From contig NZ_WBJR01000003.1 of NCBI RefSeq assembly GCF_009296185.1, forward strand, positions 310,001-374,000: DNA of 64,000 nt. The letters are read 5' to 3'. The stretch comes from Hydrogenovibrio sp. JE_KL2 (GTDB lineage Bacteria > Pseudomonadota > Gammaproteobacteria > Thiomicrospirales > Thiomicrospiraceae). Made by a program: the position numbers and the translations under genes. Of this stretch, positions 17,059 through 24,925 are shown one piece after another; within the stretch, counting starts at the first letter, position 1, and every line of letters starts with the position of its first letter. A model generated the notes under the pieces. That model made no database searches. It was not told where the DNA came from and saw only the letters and a list, made by a program, of their open reading frames with translations.

Positions 17059-17604
17059 TCACTGATCTTCGCTCAGCTCAAATTCCTCAACGCTCAATGG
17101 TTTATCGGCACGATAAAAACCAATCAAAGTTTCCGACCACAGCTGAGCATCTGATGGTAACCCCTGATGCAAATAGTGTAAAGCCTGTTCTCTGACCCTT
17201 TCTCTAAAGGCAGAAGAGACGCCTGCGGCTCCGTTTAAATTGTCGGCGCTGAACACAAAATGGAATCCGGCAGAGACAGAGAAAATCCATTCTAAGGCCT
17301 GAGGTTTGACCTCAACCGACTCAAACAATCTTTGCTGTTCTTCCGTTCGGCCATCCGGTTGATACCAGTAACCGAAGTCTTCCTGTTGTCTTCTGTCTTT
17401 GCCTGCGATACACCAATGCGCGATTTCATGTAATGCAGAGGCGAAGAAACCATGTGCGAAAATAATCCTGTGGTGGGGGTGTAAAGCATCCGCAGGGCGG
17501 TAAATAGGCTCAGGTTCACAGCACACCAACTCCGTGTTGTGTAACGGAATAAAACGCGTGTTGAATAGTGTGATCAAGTCATCAATATGGTGGCGAGTGT
17601 GCAT
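17059..17604 (-). CDS. epmC: Elongation factor P hydroxylase EpmC
   Basis: A 181-residue protein of the YfcM/EpmC family, which hydroxylates the beta-lysylated lysine of elongation factor P. The metal-binding motif HEIAHWCIAG near residue 61 and HTRHHIDDLI at the N-terminus are characteristic, as is the SVEVKPQALEWI segment. epmA and epmB, which add the beta-lysine, are not in this window. The gene is on the reverse strand and is separated from hemL by an inverted pair of the 20-bp repeat. Confidence 0.93.
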   Translation of the reverse strand: MHTRHHIDDLITLFNTRFIPLHNTELVCCEPEPIYRPADALHPHHRIIFAHGFFASALHEIAHWCIAGKDRRQQEDFGYWYQPDGRTEEQQRLFESVEVKPQALEWIFSVSAGFHFVFSADNLNGAAGVSSAFRERVREQALHYLHQGLPSDAQLWSETLIGFYRADKPLSVEEFELSEDQ

Positions 17605-17648
17605 TTCGAGATGTTGTTAGAAGATGGTGGTTGAGTAGCATAAATCAG

Positions 17649-17668
17649 AAAATCTGCCAGGTTGGGGT
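17649..17668 (+). repeat. 20-bp dispersed repeat, copy 2 (exact)
   Basis: An exact AAAATCTGCCAGGTTGGGGT between epmC and hemL. It forms the left arm of an inverted pair with the copy at 17681-17700. Confidence 0.95.
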
Positions 17669-17680
17669 TTGCTGCGAAGC

Positions 17681-17700
17681 ACCCCAACCTGGTAGTTTTT
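17681..17700 (-). repeat. 20-bp dispersed repeat, copy 3 (18/20)
   Basis: The reverse-complement copy of the repeat with two changes, overlapping the last bases of the hemL stop codon region. It pairs with copy 2. Confidence 0.85.
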
Positions 17701-18979
17701 ATAGTGTTTTCATCACACGACGGGCAGCGGCAATGGTATTGTCGATATCTGCGTCCGTGTGCGCAGAGGACACGAAGCCGGCTTCAAAAGCTGAAGGCGC
17801 CAAGTAAACACCTTCATCCAACATACCGTGATAGAACTTCTTGAATCGTTCCATGTCGCCTTTGGCTACTTGGGCGAAGCGACGGATGTTTTTCTCTGTG
17901 CTAAAGAAATAGCCGAACATTGCGCCTACTTGATTGGTTGTGAAGTCAATCCCAGCGTCATCAGCGGCACTTTGTAAGCCTGCTACCAGTTTGGTGGTTT
18001 TGGCTTCCAAGGCTTCAAAGAAACCGGCTTGGCTAATCAATTCCAAAGTCTTTAGACCGGCTGCCATTGCGATAGGGTTACCGGAAAGCGTCCCCGCTTG
18101 ATAGACAGGACCTAGCGGCGCAATTTTTTCCATGATTTCGCGTTTACCGCCGAAAGCACCTACCGGCATACCGCCACCGATGACTTTACCGAAAGTGGTT
18201 AGGTCTGGGGTAATGCCGAAGCGCCCTTGTGCGCCGGACAGTCCCACACGGAAACCACACATGACTTCATCAAAAATGAGTACCGTGCCGTATTGATCGC
18301 AGACTTCACGTAGTGTTTCCAGGAAGCCTTCTTCCGGTGGAATACAGTTCATGTTGCCAGCAACCGGTTCAACGATGATACAAGCGATCTGTTCGCCGAT
18401 TTCAGAGAAAACTTTGCGCACTTCATCCGCATCATTGTGCGTTAGCGTCAGTGTCTCTTCTGCCAAGGCAGCAGGCACCCCCGGAGAAGAAGGTACGCCC
18501 AATGTCAATGCACCTGAACCTGCTTTAACCAGCAAGGAGTCCGAGTGACCGTGGTAACAGCCTTCAAATTTAACAATCTTATCTCTGCCGGTATAACCAC
18601 GCGCTAAACGAATGGCCGTCATGGTTGCTTCGGTTCCCGAACTCACCATACGCACCATGTCCATGGAAGGAATCAGGTCACAAACCAAATCTGCCATGGT
18701 AGTTTCGATTTCGGTTGGTGCACCGAAGCTTAGGCCAAGTTCGGCTTGCTCTTGAACGACTTTAATTACATCAGGATGAGCGTGTCCAAGAATCGCAGGT
18801 CCCCAGGAAGCAACATAGTCGATATAAGTCTTATCATCGGCATCAGTCAGGTAAGCCCCTTTTGCCGACTTGAAAAAGACAGGATCACCGCCAACACCTT
18901 TGAAAGCTCTTACTGGAGAGTTTACGCCACCAGGAATGTGTTTTTGCGCGGCAATGAATAAATCGTGTGAATGAGACAT
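17699..18979 (-). CDS. hemL: Glutamate-1-semialdehyde 2,1-aminomutase
   Basis: A 426-residue PLP enzyme that converts glutamate-1-semialdehyde to 5-aminolevulinate, the second step of C5-pathway haem synthesis. The lysine for Schiff-base formation is in [18 protein letters not shown] near residue 267, with FVSSGTEA-like [18 protein letters not shown] near residue 117 and [13 protein letters not shown] near residue 303. Length is the usual 425-430. It lies on the reverse strand ahead of epmC, and its message probably ends at the paired-repeat hairpin. Confidence 0.98.
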   Translation of the reverse strand: MSHSHDLFIAAQKHIPGGVNSPVRAFKGVGGDPVFFKSAKGAYLTDADDKTYIDYVASWGPAILGHAHPDVIKVVQEQAELGLSFGAPTEIETTMADLVCDLIPSMDMVRMVSSGTEATMTAIRLARGYTGRDKIVKFEGCYHGHSDSLLVKAGSGALTLGVPSSPGVPAALAEETLTLTHNDADEVRKVFSEIGEQIACIIVEPVAGNMNCIPPEEGFLETLREVCDQYGTVLIFDEVMCGFRVGLSGAQGRFGITPDLTTFGKVIGGGMPVGAFGGKREIMEKIAPLGPVYQAGTLSGNPIAMAAGLKTLELISQAGFFEALEAKTTKLVAGLQSAADDAGIDFTTNQVGAMFGYFFSTEKNIRRFAQVAKGDMERFKKFYHGMLDEGVYLAPSAFEAGFVSSAHTDADIDNTIAAARRVMKTL

Positions 18980-19022
18980 GTTGCTTCCTTAGTTGTCTGT
19001 CTTAAATATTTGTTGATGCCTT

Positions 19023-19523
19023 TTAAAGATCGGGCGTCATTTCTGCCAGTTTTTTATTGACGATAGCATAATCAATTTCGCCGACCTTTTGGTAAACGAT
19101 ATTGCCATTAGGTGCAATCAAAAAGCTGGTAGGGGTGAGCATAACGCCACCAAAAGCTTTCGCCATAGAACCGGTTTTATCCATGATATAGGTAAATGGA
19201 TAGTTGTGATTTGCCATGAATTTTTTCACTTGGTCTTCAGGGTCATAATCCATAGACACGGCAACCAACTCAAATTTGTCGCCGAATTTTTTCTTCATAG
19301 CGGCAAGGTGTGGCAATTCGGCAACGCAGCCCGGACAAGTCGTTGCCCAGAAGTTTACCAAAACCGGTTTCATCGGTTTGCTGAGGTTCAGCGTTTGATT
19401 GCTTGCGGTTTTGACTTGAATGTCTGGTGCTTGTCCATTGCCGGAAAAAACGGTGACATAAACCAGTGCGGCCAGTAAAACGACAACGAGTAGGCTAAAA
19501 AGTTTACTTCCAAGTGAATTCAT
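19023..19523 (-). CDS. TlpA/ResA-like thiol-disulfide oxidoreductase
   Basis: A 166-residue periplasmic thioredoxin anchored or exported by an N-terminal hydrophobic segment (LFSLLVVVLLAALVYVTVF). The redox motif is WATTCPGCVAELPHL near residue 60, with C-P-G-C as active site, and the cis-proline loop MLTPTSFLI is near residue 131. Such proteins reduce disulfides for cytochrome c or oxidase maturation. It is near the copper and SCO1 genes on the same strand, which fits a role in cytochrome oxidase assembly, but this link is inferred. Confidence 0.88.
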   Translation of the reverse strand: MNSLGSKLFSLLVVVLLAALVYVTVFSGNGQAPDIQVKTASNQTLNLSKPMKPVLVNFWATTCPGCVAELPHLAAMKKKFGDKFELVAVSMDYDPEDQVKKFMANHNYPFTYIMDKTGSMAKAFGGVMLTPTSFLIAPNGNIVYQKVGEIDYAIVNKKLAEMTPDL

Positions 19524-19550
19524 CTTGCGTTGCTCTCTACAAAAATAAGA

Positions 19551-19578
19551 ATAAAAAAGGAGAAAATTTTCTCCTTCT
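19551..19578 (-). terminator. Palindromic terminator upstream of the TlpA gene
   Basis: AAGGAGAAAATTTTCTCCTT is a perfect 20-base palindrome, followed on the reverse strand by a TTTTTTA run. It can end the rpiA transcript before the TlpA gene. Confidence 0.75.
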
Positions 19579-19598
19579 TTAGTTGCTATAAAGCTGGG

Positions 19599-19632
19599 GA
19601 TTAAAAAGCTTAAGTGTATAAGCTTTTTAATC
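19599..19632 (-). terminator. AT-rich 14-bp stem-loop after rpiA
   Basis: GATTAAAAAGCTTA and TAAGCTTTTTAATC form a perfect 14-bp stem around AGTGTA, 30 bases beyond the rpiA stop codon. Two hairpins in a row suggest a double terminator or an mRNA-stabilising 3' end. Confidence 0.7.
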
Positions 19633-19661
19633 TAGGCTGTAGTGCTTGAGGCTAATTTCAA

Positions 19662-20324
19662 TTATGCTTCAATAACTTCCACACCATTTGCCGTACCGCA
19701 CAAGAAAACATCCGCTTTTCTAGCAGCAAATAGACCGTTGGTCACAACACCAACAATGCCGTTCAGTTCATTTTCCATCGCAACTGGGTCAACGATTTGC
19801 AAGCCATGAACGTCCAAAATAACGTTACCGTTATCCGTGACGAATCCATCACGTAGTACAGGTTCTCCGCCGAAACGTTTCACGATTTCACGTGCAACGT
19901 AACTGCGAGCCATAGGTATGACTTCAATTGGAAGAGGGAACTTACCTAGAATGTCGACTTTCTTGCTATCGTCAGCAATACAAACAAATTTGTCAGCAAC
20001 TGCTAGCACGATTTTCTCACGTGTCAAAGCACCGCCGCCGCCTTTAACCAAGTGTAGACCTGGATCCGCTTCATCAGCACCATCAATGTAAACGGAAATT
20101 TCAGAAACCGAGTTTAAATCCAATACTGGAATGCCGTGGCCTTTTAAGCGTTCAGCAGAAGCTTCCGAGCTAGCAACAGTTCCTTCGATTTGACCTTTGA
20201 TTTTAGCCAATTCATCAATAAAGAAGTTAGCCGTTGAGCCTGTACCAACACCGATAATCGTACCTGGAACAACGTGTTCAATCGCTGCTTTTGCAACCTG
20301 TTGTTTTAATTCATCTTGTGTCAT
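19662..20324 (-). CDS. rpiA: Ribose-5-phosphate isomerase A
   Basis: A 220-residue isomerase interconverting ribose 5-phosphate and ribulose 5-phosphate, used in the pentose phosphate pathway and, in autotrophs, the Calvin cycle. Substrate loop [16 protein letters not shown] is near residue 24, [20 protein letters not shown] near residue 78 and the LPIEVIPMA segment near residue 128. Length equals the E. coli enzyme (219). It stands alone between a terminator pair and the next reverse-strand gene. Confidence 0.98.
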   Translation of the reverse strand: MTQDELKQQVAKAAIEHVVPGTIIGVGTGSTANFFIDELAKIKGQIEGTVASSEASAERLKGHGIPVLDLNSVSEISVYIDGADEADPGLHLVKGGGGALTREKIVLAVADKFVCIADDSKKVDILGKFPLPIEVIPMARSYVAREIVKRFGGEPVLRDGFVTDNGNVILDVHGLQIVDPVAMENELNGIVGVVTNGLFAARKADVFLCGTANGVEVIEA

Positions 20325-20512
20325 ATTTTTGTTCTCGATTGTGTGAGCGGATAGCTCGGTTAGAAATAATTGGCGTTATTTTAATCAGTCTTGGCTGGTT
20401 TATCCAGTAAAACGGATAGAGGCAGGAAAATGCCAAGGAAGAAAAAAACGGTGATGCAGTTAGAAACCCTCCTCTTTCCCATGCAGGGAGAAGAGGAAGT
20501 GGATGGGATGGT

Positions 20513-21082
20513 TTATTTTTGAGGTTCCATGCCTGGGTGCATTGGACGTCCGCCCGGTGCTTCGAAAATCACTGGTGGCCCTTGCACTTTTGGTGCTTTT
20601 TCGATGAGTTTTGGTGGCATCTCACCTGGTTTACGCTCATATTTGTTCATGACCATGCCCACTTGGGTGACATAGTAATGTTTAGGGTAAACGTGAACCA
20701 CTTTAAAAACCATTGGTCTTAGCCATACGCCTTTTTCCTGTAAAGGTTTGCCAAGTATCATGTACATGCCACAAGTGGTATTGCCTGGTTCGACCAGTTT
20801 TTTCTTAAGGTTTTCGTGATCTTTCTCACTGAGTTGGGTGCGTTTATCCAGCTCTGCCATCACCGCTTTCTTTTCCTTTTCCATTTTTAGAGTGGAATAG
20901 GCAACACATAAGTCGATATTACGTGCTTTGTCCAAAGGGTAAATGGGGCGAGGTTTGTTTGTTGGAACTTTGCCTGCATTTGGATCTGCTGCAAATGAAA
21001 TCTGTGAAAAAGTCAAAGTTAAACCGCCAAGCAATGACAGGGCAAGCATCTTGAAGAAATTTGGTTTTGGTAAATATTTCAT
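20513..21082 (-). CDS. Secreted protein of unknown function in the copper cluster
   Basis: A 189-residue protein with a signal peptide ending at about ISFAADPN. The mature part contains two separated cysteines (NIDLC, NTTCGMY), a charged Lys/Glu helix in the middle and a Pro/Met/His-rich C-terminus (RPMHPGMEPQ). The Met/His tail might bind copper, consistent with the PCu(A)C, SCO1 and copper receptor genes that precede it in transcription order. I do not recognise a named family. Confidence 0.7.
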   Translation of the reverse strand: MKYLPKPNFFKMLALSLLGGLTLTFSQISFAADPNAGKVPTNKPRPIYPLDKARNIDLCVAYSTLKMEKEKKAVMAELDKRTQLSEKDHENLKKKLVEPGNTTCGMYMILGKPLQEKGVWLRPMVFKVVHVYPKHYYVTQVGMVMNKYERKPGEMPPKLIEKAPKVQGPPVIFEAPGGRPMHPGMEPQK

Positions 21083-21205
21083 AGGTTTTTTATCTGTTGT
21101 CTGTTTATTTTTAGACTGTGTAATATAGAGGATTGGTGTGTTTTTTCAAGCTAAAAAAATGAATACACCTTGGATATGTATTGAGAGAGGAAATGTGTGA
21201 GCTTG

Positions 21206-21243
21206 TTTCTCGAACCCAAAAGGACTTTGGGTTCGAGGAGAAA
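21206..21243 (-). terminator. Long hairpin after the PCu(A)C gene
   Basis: TTTCTCGAACCCAAA pairs with TTTGGGTTCGAGGAGAAA (one bulged base) around AGGAC, 17 bases after the stop codon. The stem is strong but no U run follows on the reverse strand, so it may stabilise the mRNA end or act weakly as a terminator. Confidence 0.6.
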
Positions 21244-21259
21244 CCTAATGTTGCTTTGG

Positions 21260-21775
21260 TTACATATTGTGCATATGCATCATGCCACCCATGCCTTGAA
21301 TGGCTTTGACTGGCATGTTAACGGTTTTGTGGCTGCCGTCCTTGAAGGTGAGTTCGACTTGAATTTGCTGTCCTTTAACCAATTTCTGTTTTAGCCCAAT
21401 CAACATGATGTGGAATCCACCTGGTTGTAGCATGGTCATGCCGTGAGCGGGAATCTTGATGTCTGGTACCTGACGCATACGCATCACACCGTTATCGTGA
21501 ATATGGGTATGAAGTTGGACTTCTTTTGCTACTTTTGAGTCGGCTTGAATCAAATAAATATCGTGATCGCTGGTGTTTTTAAGCGTCATAAAGCTGGCAC
21601 TTGCCATGGCACCAGGAGGCACTTCTCTTGCATAAGGGTTGGAAACTTCGATTTGTGAAGCTTCATTCTTTGACATCGCACTTGCCATTGTGCTGATGAA
21701 CAAACTACTTAGCAAAATAACTGCTGCTGCATAGCTTTTGTTTTGGAAAAAAGACAAAAGTGTTTGTTTTTTCAT
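21260..21775 (-). CDS. PCu(A)C-type periplasmic copper chaperone
   Basis: A 171-residue secreted protein with a membrane-type signal (ILLSSLFISTMASA). It has the family's Met/His copper site: HTHIHDNGVMRMRQV near residue 92 and HGMTMLQPGGFHIMLIGL near residue 114, H(M)X10MX21HXM in pattern. PCu(A)C takes copper(I) in the periplasm and passes it to the CuA site of cytochrome oxidase with SCO1 and a thioredoxin. An extra Met/His tail (MGGMMHMHNM) may bind more copper. SCO1 lies just upstream in the operon. Confidence 0.93.
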   Translation of the reverse strand: MKKQTLLSFFQNKSYAAAVILLSSLFISTMASAMSKNEASQIEVSNPYAREVPPGAMASASFMTLKNTSDHDIYLIQADSKVAKEVQLHTHIHDNGVMRMRQVPDIKIPAHGMTMLQPGGFHIMLIGLKQKLVKGQQIQVELTFKDGSHKTVNMPVKAIQGMGGMMHMHNM

Positions 21776-21785
21776 GAGATTCTCC

Positions 21786-22412
21786 TTAATGAGAGGTCGA
21801 TTGGTTTAAATGCTTGCGCATATTCTTTAAAAAATCCTGTGGGCTAGTGCCGTGCGGGAGCTGCTCAATGAGCTTGCCATCGGGTGAAATCACATAAGTG
21901 AACGCCGAATGGTCAACCGAATAATCATCCCCGTCTCCTTTTTCGCGATGGATGGAGTATACCGCGCCGTAACGTTTGGTGACATCATCAATGACAGATT
22001 TCGTGGCGGTGACGCCAAGTAGATTCATGTCGAAATAACGGCTGTATTCATCCAGTCTTGCCGGTGTGTCTCTTTGAGGGTCAACTGAAAAGAAAATCAA
22101 TTGAAGGTGTTTCTTTTCTTCTGGCGTCAGTTGATGGTAAGCCCCTGAGAGGTTGCCTAGGTTGGTAGGGCAAATATCCGGACAAAAGGTGTAGCCGAAG
22201 TAGAGGTAAACCCATTTTCCTTTGAAGTCGGATAATGAGACAGGACCTTTTAAAGATATTGCGGTAAAGCCTCCGCCAGTTGGTGCTGCCGAAATCTCTG
22301 ACTTGGATGGATGGGTGTTGGTAGAGTCGAACCCTCCAAAATAGAGAAGGCCAGCCACCAAAGCGATGACTAGCCCAACTAGGATAAGACTCAAGCGAGA
22401 ACGTTGAGACAT
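21786..22412 (-). CDS. SCO1/SenC copper chaperone
   Basis: A 208-residue membrane-anchored thioredoxin-fold protein. An N-terminal hydrophobic segment (LILVGLVIALVAGLLYF) anchors it to the membrane. The copper-binding CPDICP motif is near residue 76 and the third ligand, histidine in SVDHSAFTY, is near residue 163. It delivers copper to the CuA centre of cytochrome c oxidase. It lies 10 bases upstream of the PCu(A)C gene and just after the TonB copper receptor gene, giving an intact copper-uptake-to-oxidase operon. Confidence 0.95.
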   Translation of the reverse strand: MSQRSRLSLILVGLVIALVAGLLYFGGFDSTNTHPSKSEISAAPTGGGFTAISLKGPVSLSDFKGKWVYLYFGYTFCPDICPTNLGNLSGAYHQLTPEEKKHLQLIFFSVDPQRDTPARLDEYSRYFDMNLLGVTATKSVIDDVTKRYGAVYSIHREKGDGDDYSVDHSAFTYVISPDGKLIEQLPHGTSPQDFLKNMRKHLNQSTSH

Positions 22413-22427
22413 AAGCTTCCTTTGAAA

Positions 22428-24473
22428 TTAAAACTTGGCTGAAATACGAGCCCAGATATTGCGGCCTGGTTCCATGACTTTATAACTCGTACCCAGCACG
22501 TCAGTACGGTTCAAGTAGTTATAATAAGCATGGTCAAATAGGTTGTCTACACCTGCTTGCAGTTGTAAGGTTTTGTTCATGGTGTAACCAGCAAACAAAT
22601 CAACCGTACTCCACGCTGGGGTTTTGTCCTCACCATATTCAGTGTTGACGGAAGACTGTTCTGATGCAAAGTTGAATCGTGTTCCGGTATACCAGTTAGA
22701 ACCTGTGTATTTTGCATTCAGGTTACCGCTAATAGGAGCAATGTTGCTCAGGTTGCGTTTGTCGGTGGTGTTGCGACCATACACTGCAGAAACCTGTCCA
22801 CCCAAATCAACTGAAGATGATACATGGAATGTTGTTTCCAGTTCTGCACCATAGATAGTGGCATCTTTATTGACATAGATGTTTTCTGTACCTGTCAATG
22901 ATGTCAGGCCTGCTTGGTTCTTAGCATAATCTCTTAAGATGTAGTCTTTAACCTGGTCGTAATACGCATTGGCGCTCCAAGAAACGGAAGTCGTTGCTTG
23001 AGCCAATCCGATGTCTACTTGTGTGTGTTTTTCTGGTTTAAGGTCAGGGTTACCGATCCAGTTACTTTTGGCCATGAAGCGCTCGGTTTCATCCGCAGTT
23101 CGGCTGGTTAGGCTGACACCTGTAAACCAACTCATGCCTTTTGAAAGGCGCTGTTCATAACGCACTAAACCATTCCAGTTGGTTTCATCCACTTTGGTCT
23201 TACCAGAGTAGTTGGTGTATTTTGAATACAACGAAGTTGCTTTGACGTTTGTGTCGGATGCCACGTTTGCCTTTTTGGCTTCTGCTGTGACTTGGTCAAC
23301 TCGTACGCCATAAATTAAGTCTTGGCTGTCTGTTAAAGCACTTTTAGCTTGAACGAATGCGCCATTTTGATCTGTGTGCGCATCTGGCCACATTAAAGAA
23401 ACCGATTTGTTGGTGCCTCTGTTATATAGCGTAGCGTTTTTAACAACTGATTGCAGTTGAATACCATAGTCTAACTGGGTTTTGCCAATTAGATGGGTAA
23501 GCTTGATTTTTGCACCTTTTGCTGTAGTGTCGGTAGGCGTTTCCATTTTCATCATGCCTGGCGTACGAAGTGTGTAGTTATCCATCACATGCTTTACAGT
23601 AGATTGGTAGGCATCAACCAATACAGCATCCAATTGGCCATTGGTTTTGCCATCGGACAATTTTTTGCCTTTATATTGTAGTCTTAAGATGTCACCATCA
23701 GACTTTGGAGCGTCCATTCCAGCACCACCATAAAGCGCATCTTGCGTGCTACTTTTCTCAGCCGAGAACTTCACTTCATTATGTTCATTTGGTGTCCAAC
23801 CTAGGTCAATGTGTCCTTGTTGGGTTTTGTAGCTGGATTTTACGGTGTCGCCATTACCATCCTGATAGTTGTTGGCTTCTTTTGTGTCACCTTGAAGCAC
23901 GACATACCCTTTTTTACCAACCGCTTGAACTTGAGCATTAAGGTCGAAGTTCAAGATGTTTGATTTCATGGCAGACACTTCGCCCGATACAGATTTGTTT
24001 GGATCATATTTCGGAGTTTCACGTTCAAAAAGAATCGTACCACCCGTACCACCTGCACCATACTCTAAAGACTTGACGCCTTTAATAACGGTGACCTTGT
24101 CATAGCTAGAGACTTCTGCATAAGATGTTGGCGGATCCATGCGGTTTGGACAGCCCCCTTCGATTTTAGCGCCGTCTAAAAGGATGTTAAGTTGAGATTG
24201 TGTTTGCCCTCTGATGACTGTATCTAGACCGTGTCCCCCCATTCTGTCAGCATCGACACCATTCACCTGTCTAAGAACGCTACCTGTCTCGGAGTTTCCA
24301 GTATTTTCCAGCTCTTGTTTGGTAAAGGTTTGTGATTGAGATGCGGTTTTGTCGGTAGCCGTGACTGCAATCGGATCAAGTTGTGTTGTGTCGGTTGTTG
24401 CGGCTAAAGAAACATGGGGAATAGACATCACAATTGCGCTGTTGATCGCCAGCCAAAGAGGGGTTCTTTTCAT
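22428..24473 (-). CDS. TonB-dependent copper receptor (OprC/NosA-like)
   Basis: A 681-residue outer-membrane receptor. A signal peptide precedes mature TTDTTQLDPIAVTAT, a TonB-box-like start. The plug domain contains LRQVNGVDADRMGGHGLDTV and the diagnostic GGCPNRMDPPTSYAEVSSY, found in copper receptors such as OprC and NosA. The protein ends in aromatic SAKF. A longer upstream frame exists, but the ATG at 24473 is placed by the signal peptide and an AAGGA site. It leads a set with SCO1, PCu(A)C and a secreted protein. Confidence 0.95.
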   Translation of the reverse strand: MKRTPLWLAINSAIVMSIPHVSLAATTDTTQLDPIAVTATDKTASQSQTFTKQELENTGNSETGSVLRQVNGVDADRMGGHGLDTVIRGQTQSQLNILLDGAKIEGGCPNRMDPPTSYAEVSSYDKVTVIKGVKSLEYGAGGTGGTILFERETPKYDPNKSVSGEVSAMKSNILNFDLNAQVQAVGKKGYVVLQGDTKEANNYQDGNGDTVKSSYKTQQGHIDLGWTPNEHNEVKFSAEKSSTQDALYGGAGMDAPKSDGDILRLQYKGKKLSDGKTNGQLDAVLVDAYQSTVKHVMDNYTLRTPGMMKMETPTDTTAKGAKIKLTHLIGKTQLDYGIQLQSVVKNATLYNRGTNKSVSLMWPDAHTDQNGAFVQAKSALTDSQDLIYGVRVDQVTAEAKKANVASDTNVKATSLYSKYTNYSGKTKVDETNWNGLVRYEQRLSKGMSWFTGVSLTSRTADETERFMAKSNWIGNPDLKPEKHTQVDIGLAQATTSVSWSANAYYDQVKDYILRDYAKNQAGLTSLTGTENIYVNKDATIYGAELETTFHVSSSVDLGGQVSAVYGRNTTDKRNLSNIAPISGNLNAKYTGSNWYTGTRFNFASEQSSVNTEYGEDKTPAWSTVDLFAGYTMNKTLQLQAGVDNLFDHAYYNYLNRTDVLGTSYKVMEPGRNIWARISAKF

Positions 24474-24530
24474 TTTTAGAGCGTCCTTTAAAATCATTTT
24501 GTTTTTAAAAGCTAAGAGACCTTTGAATAA

Positions 24531-24549
24531 GAACACTGTTATCGTTATC
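24531..24549 (-). promoter_or_regulatory. Fur-box-like operator at the copper receptor promoter
   Basis: On the reverse strand, GATAACGATAACAGTGTTC matches 13 of 19 bases of the Fur consensus, with two perfect GATAA starts in a row. It overlaps a plausible -10 (GATAAC) spaced 17 bases from TTGTGC, about 60 bases upstream of the receptor start. Confidence 0.5.
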
Positions 24550-24582
24550 GAAAAAGTCTGGCACAAGCATTTTTCGACTGAT

Positions 24583-24616
24583 AAAAAAAACGCAATAGTG
24601 AGGAGTAGCTATTGCG
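24583..24616 (-). terminator. Strong terminator on the reverse strand, upstream of the copper receptor
   Basis: CGCAATAG and CTATTGCG form a perfect 8-bp stem around a 10-base loop, followed on the reverse strand by eight T. No reverse-strand protein gene precedes it, so it should end either a small RNA or an attenuated leader. Confidence 0.88.
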
Positions 24617-24720
24617 TGAGGTTTTTGACTAAACTTACTTTGCAATGAATATCGAAGCTATTATCGCGGATAGCCCCGACAGTGTTCTTATGCAAAGATC
24701 TCTGAGGGTTTTATTTTGTA
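24583..24720 (-). ncRNA. Candidate small RNA (or attenuated leader)
   Basis: On the reverse strand a promoter (TTGATT, 17 bases, TAATAT) predicts a start near 24720, and the strong terminator ends the RNA at about 24583, giving roughly 138 bases. Inside, CTTTGCA and TGCAAAG can close a 7-bp stem (24638-24644 with 24691-24697) that encloses GCTAT/ATAGC. No ATG-started frame with a ribosome binding site is visible. A 17-base perfect palindrome lies just upstream of the -35. It could be a separate small RNA, or a terminated 5' leader controlling the copper receptor. Confidence 0.5.
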
Positions 24721-24726
24721 AGGCAG

Positions 24727-24755
24727 ATATTAAGGAATGCTCTGAAATCAATCAA
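24727..24755 (-). promoter_or_regulatory. Promoter of the candidate small RNA
   Basis: On the reverse strand TTGATT and TAATAT (24727-24732 on the forward axis) are spaced by 17 bases, directly next to the palindromic operator. Confidence 0.5.
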
Positions 24756-24772
24756 TGCGACAAATTGTCGCA
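24756..24772. promoter_or_regulatory. 17-bp perfect palindrome, probable operator
   Basis: TGCGACAAATTGTCGCA is a perfect 8+1+8 inverted repeat between the divergent ilvA and copper-receptor genes. On the reverse strand its centre lies about 42 bases before the predicted small-RNA start, the class II activator position of Crp/Fnr-type regulators. The binding protein is unknown. Confidence 0.6.
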
Positions 24773-24822
24773 CCCCCGAATTTACACGGTGAATCAAGGT
24801 TGTTTAATTCAGATTGCAGTGA

Positions 24823-24850
24823 TTGTGGTTAAGAAACCTTTTGTTATAAT
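24823..24850 (+). promoter_or_regulatory. ilvA promoter
   Basis: TTGTGG and a consensus TATAAT (24845-24850) are spaced by 16 bases, 76 bases ahead of the ilvA start codon. Confidence 0.75.
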
Positions 24851-24925
24851 GCAAAATCAATATTGAAAATGTCCAGTCGCCGCAGTTGGTGACCTGGGTC
24901 AACCCCTAATGTCATCGAGAGTTTT

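Larger units (their letters stand above)
17649..17700 (-). terminator. Terminator-like hairpin made of two repeat copies
   Basis: The two repeat copies pair as CCAGGTTGGGGT with ACCCCAACCTGG, a 12-bp stem around a 12-base loop (17669-17680). It lies right at the hemL stop codon. On the reverse strand the hairpin is followed by ATTTT, and on the forward strand by TTTTT, so it can act in either direction. It is the only transcription stop visible between hemL and epmC. Confidence 0.75.

Noticed and set aside
19041-19056. TTTCTGCCAG resemblance to the motif at the end of the TlpA-like gene
   Set aside because: Only about eight shared bases, within chance over this window.
20471-20496. CCTCTTTCCC/GGGAGAAGAGG imperfect hairpin downstream of the secreted protein gene
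   Set aside because: Has a bulge and no adjoining T run; too weak to call a terminator.
24645-24866. Forward reading frame of 73 codons between the copper receptor and ilvA
   Set aside because: It overlaps the small-RNA candidate, the palindrome and the ilvA promoter and has no ribosome binding site or family resemblance.
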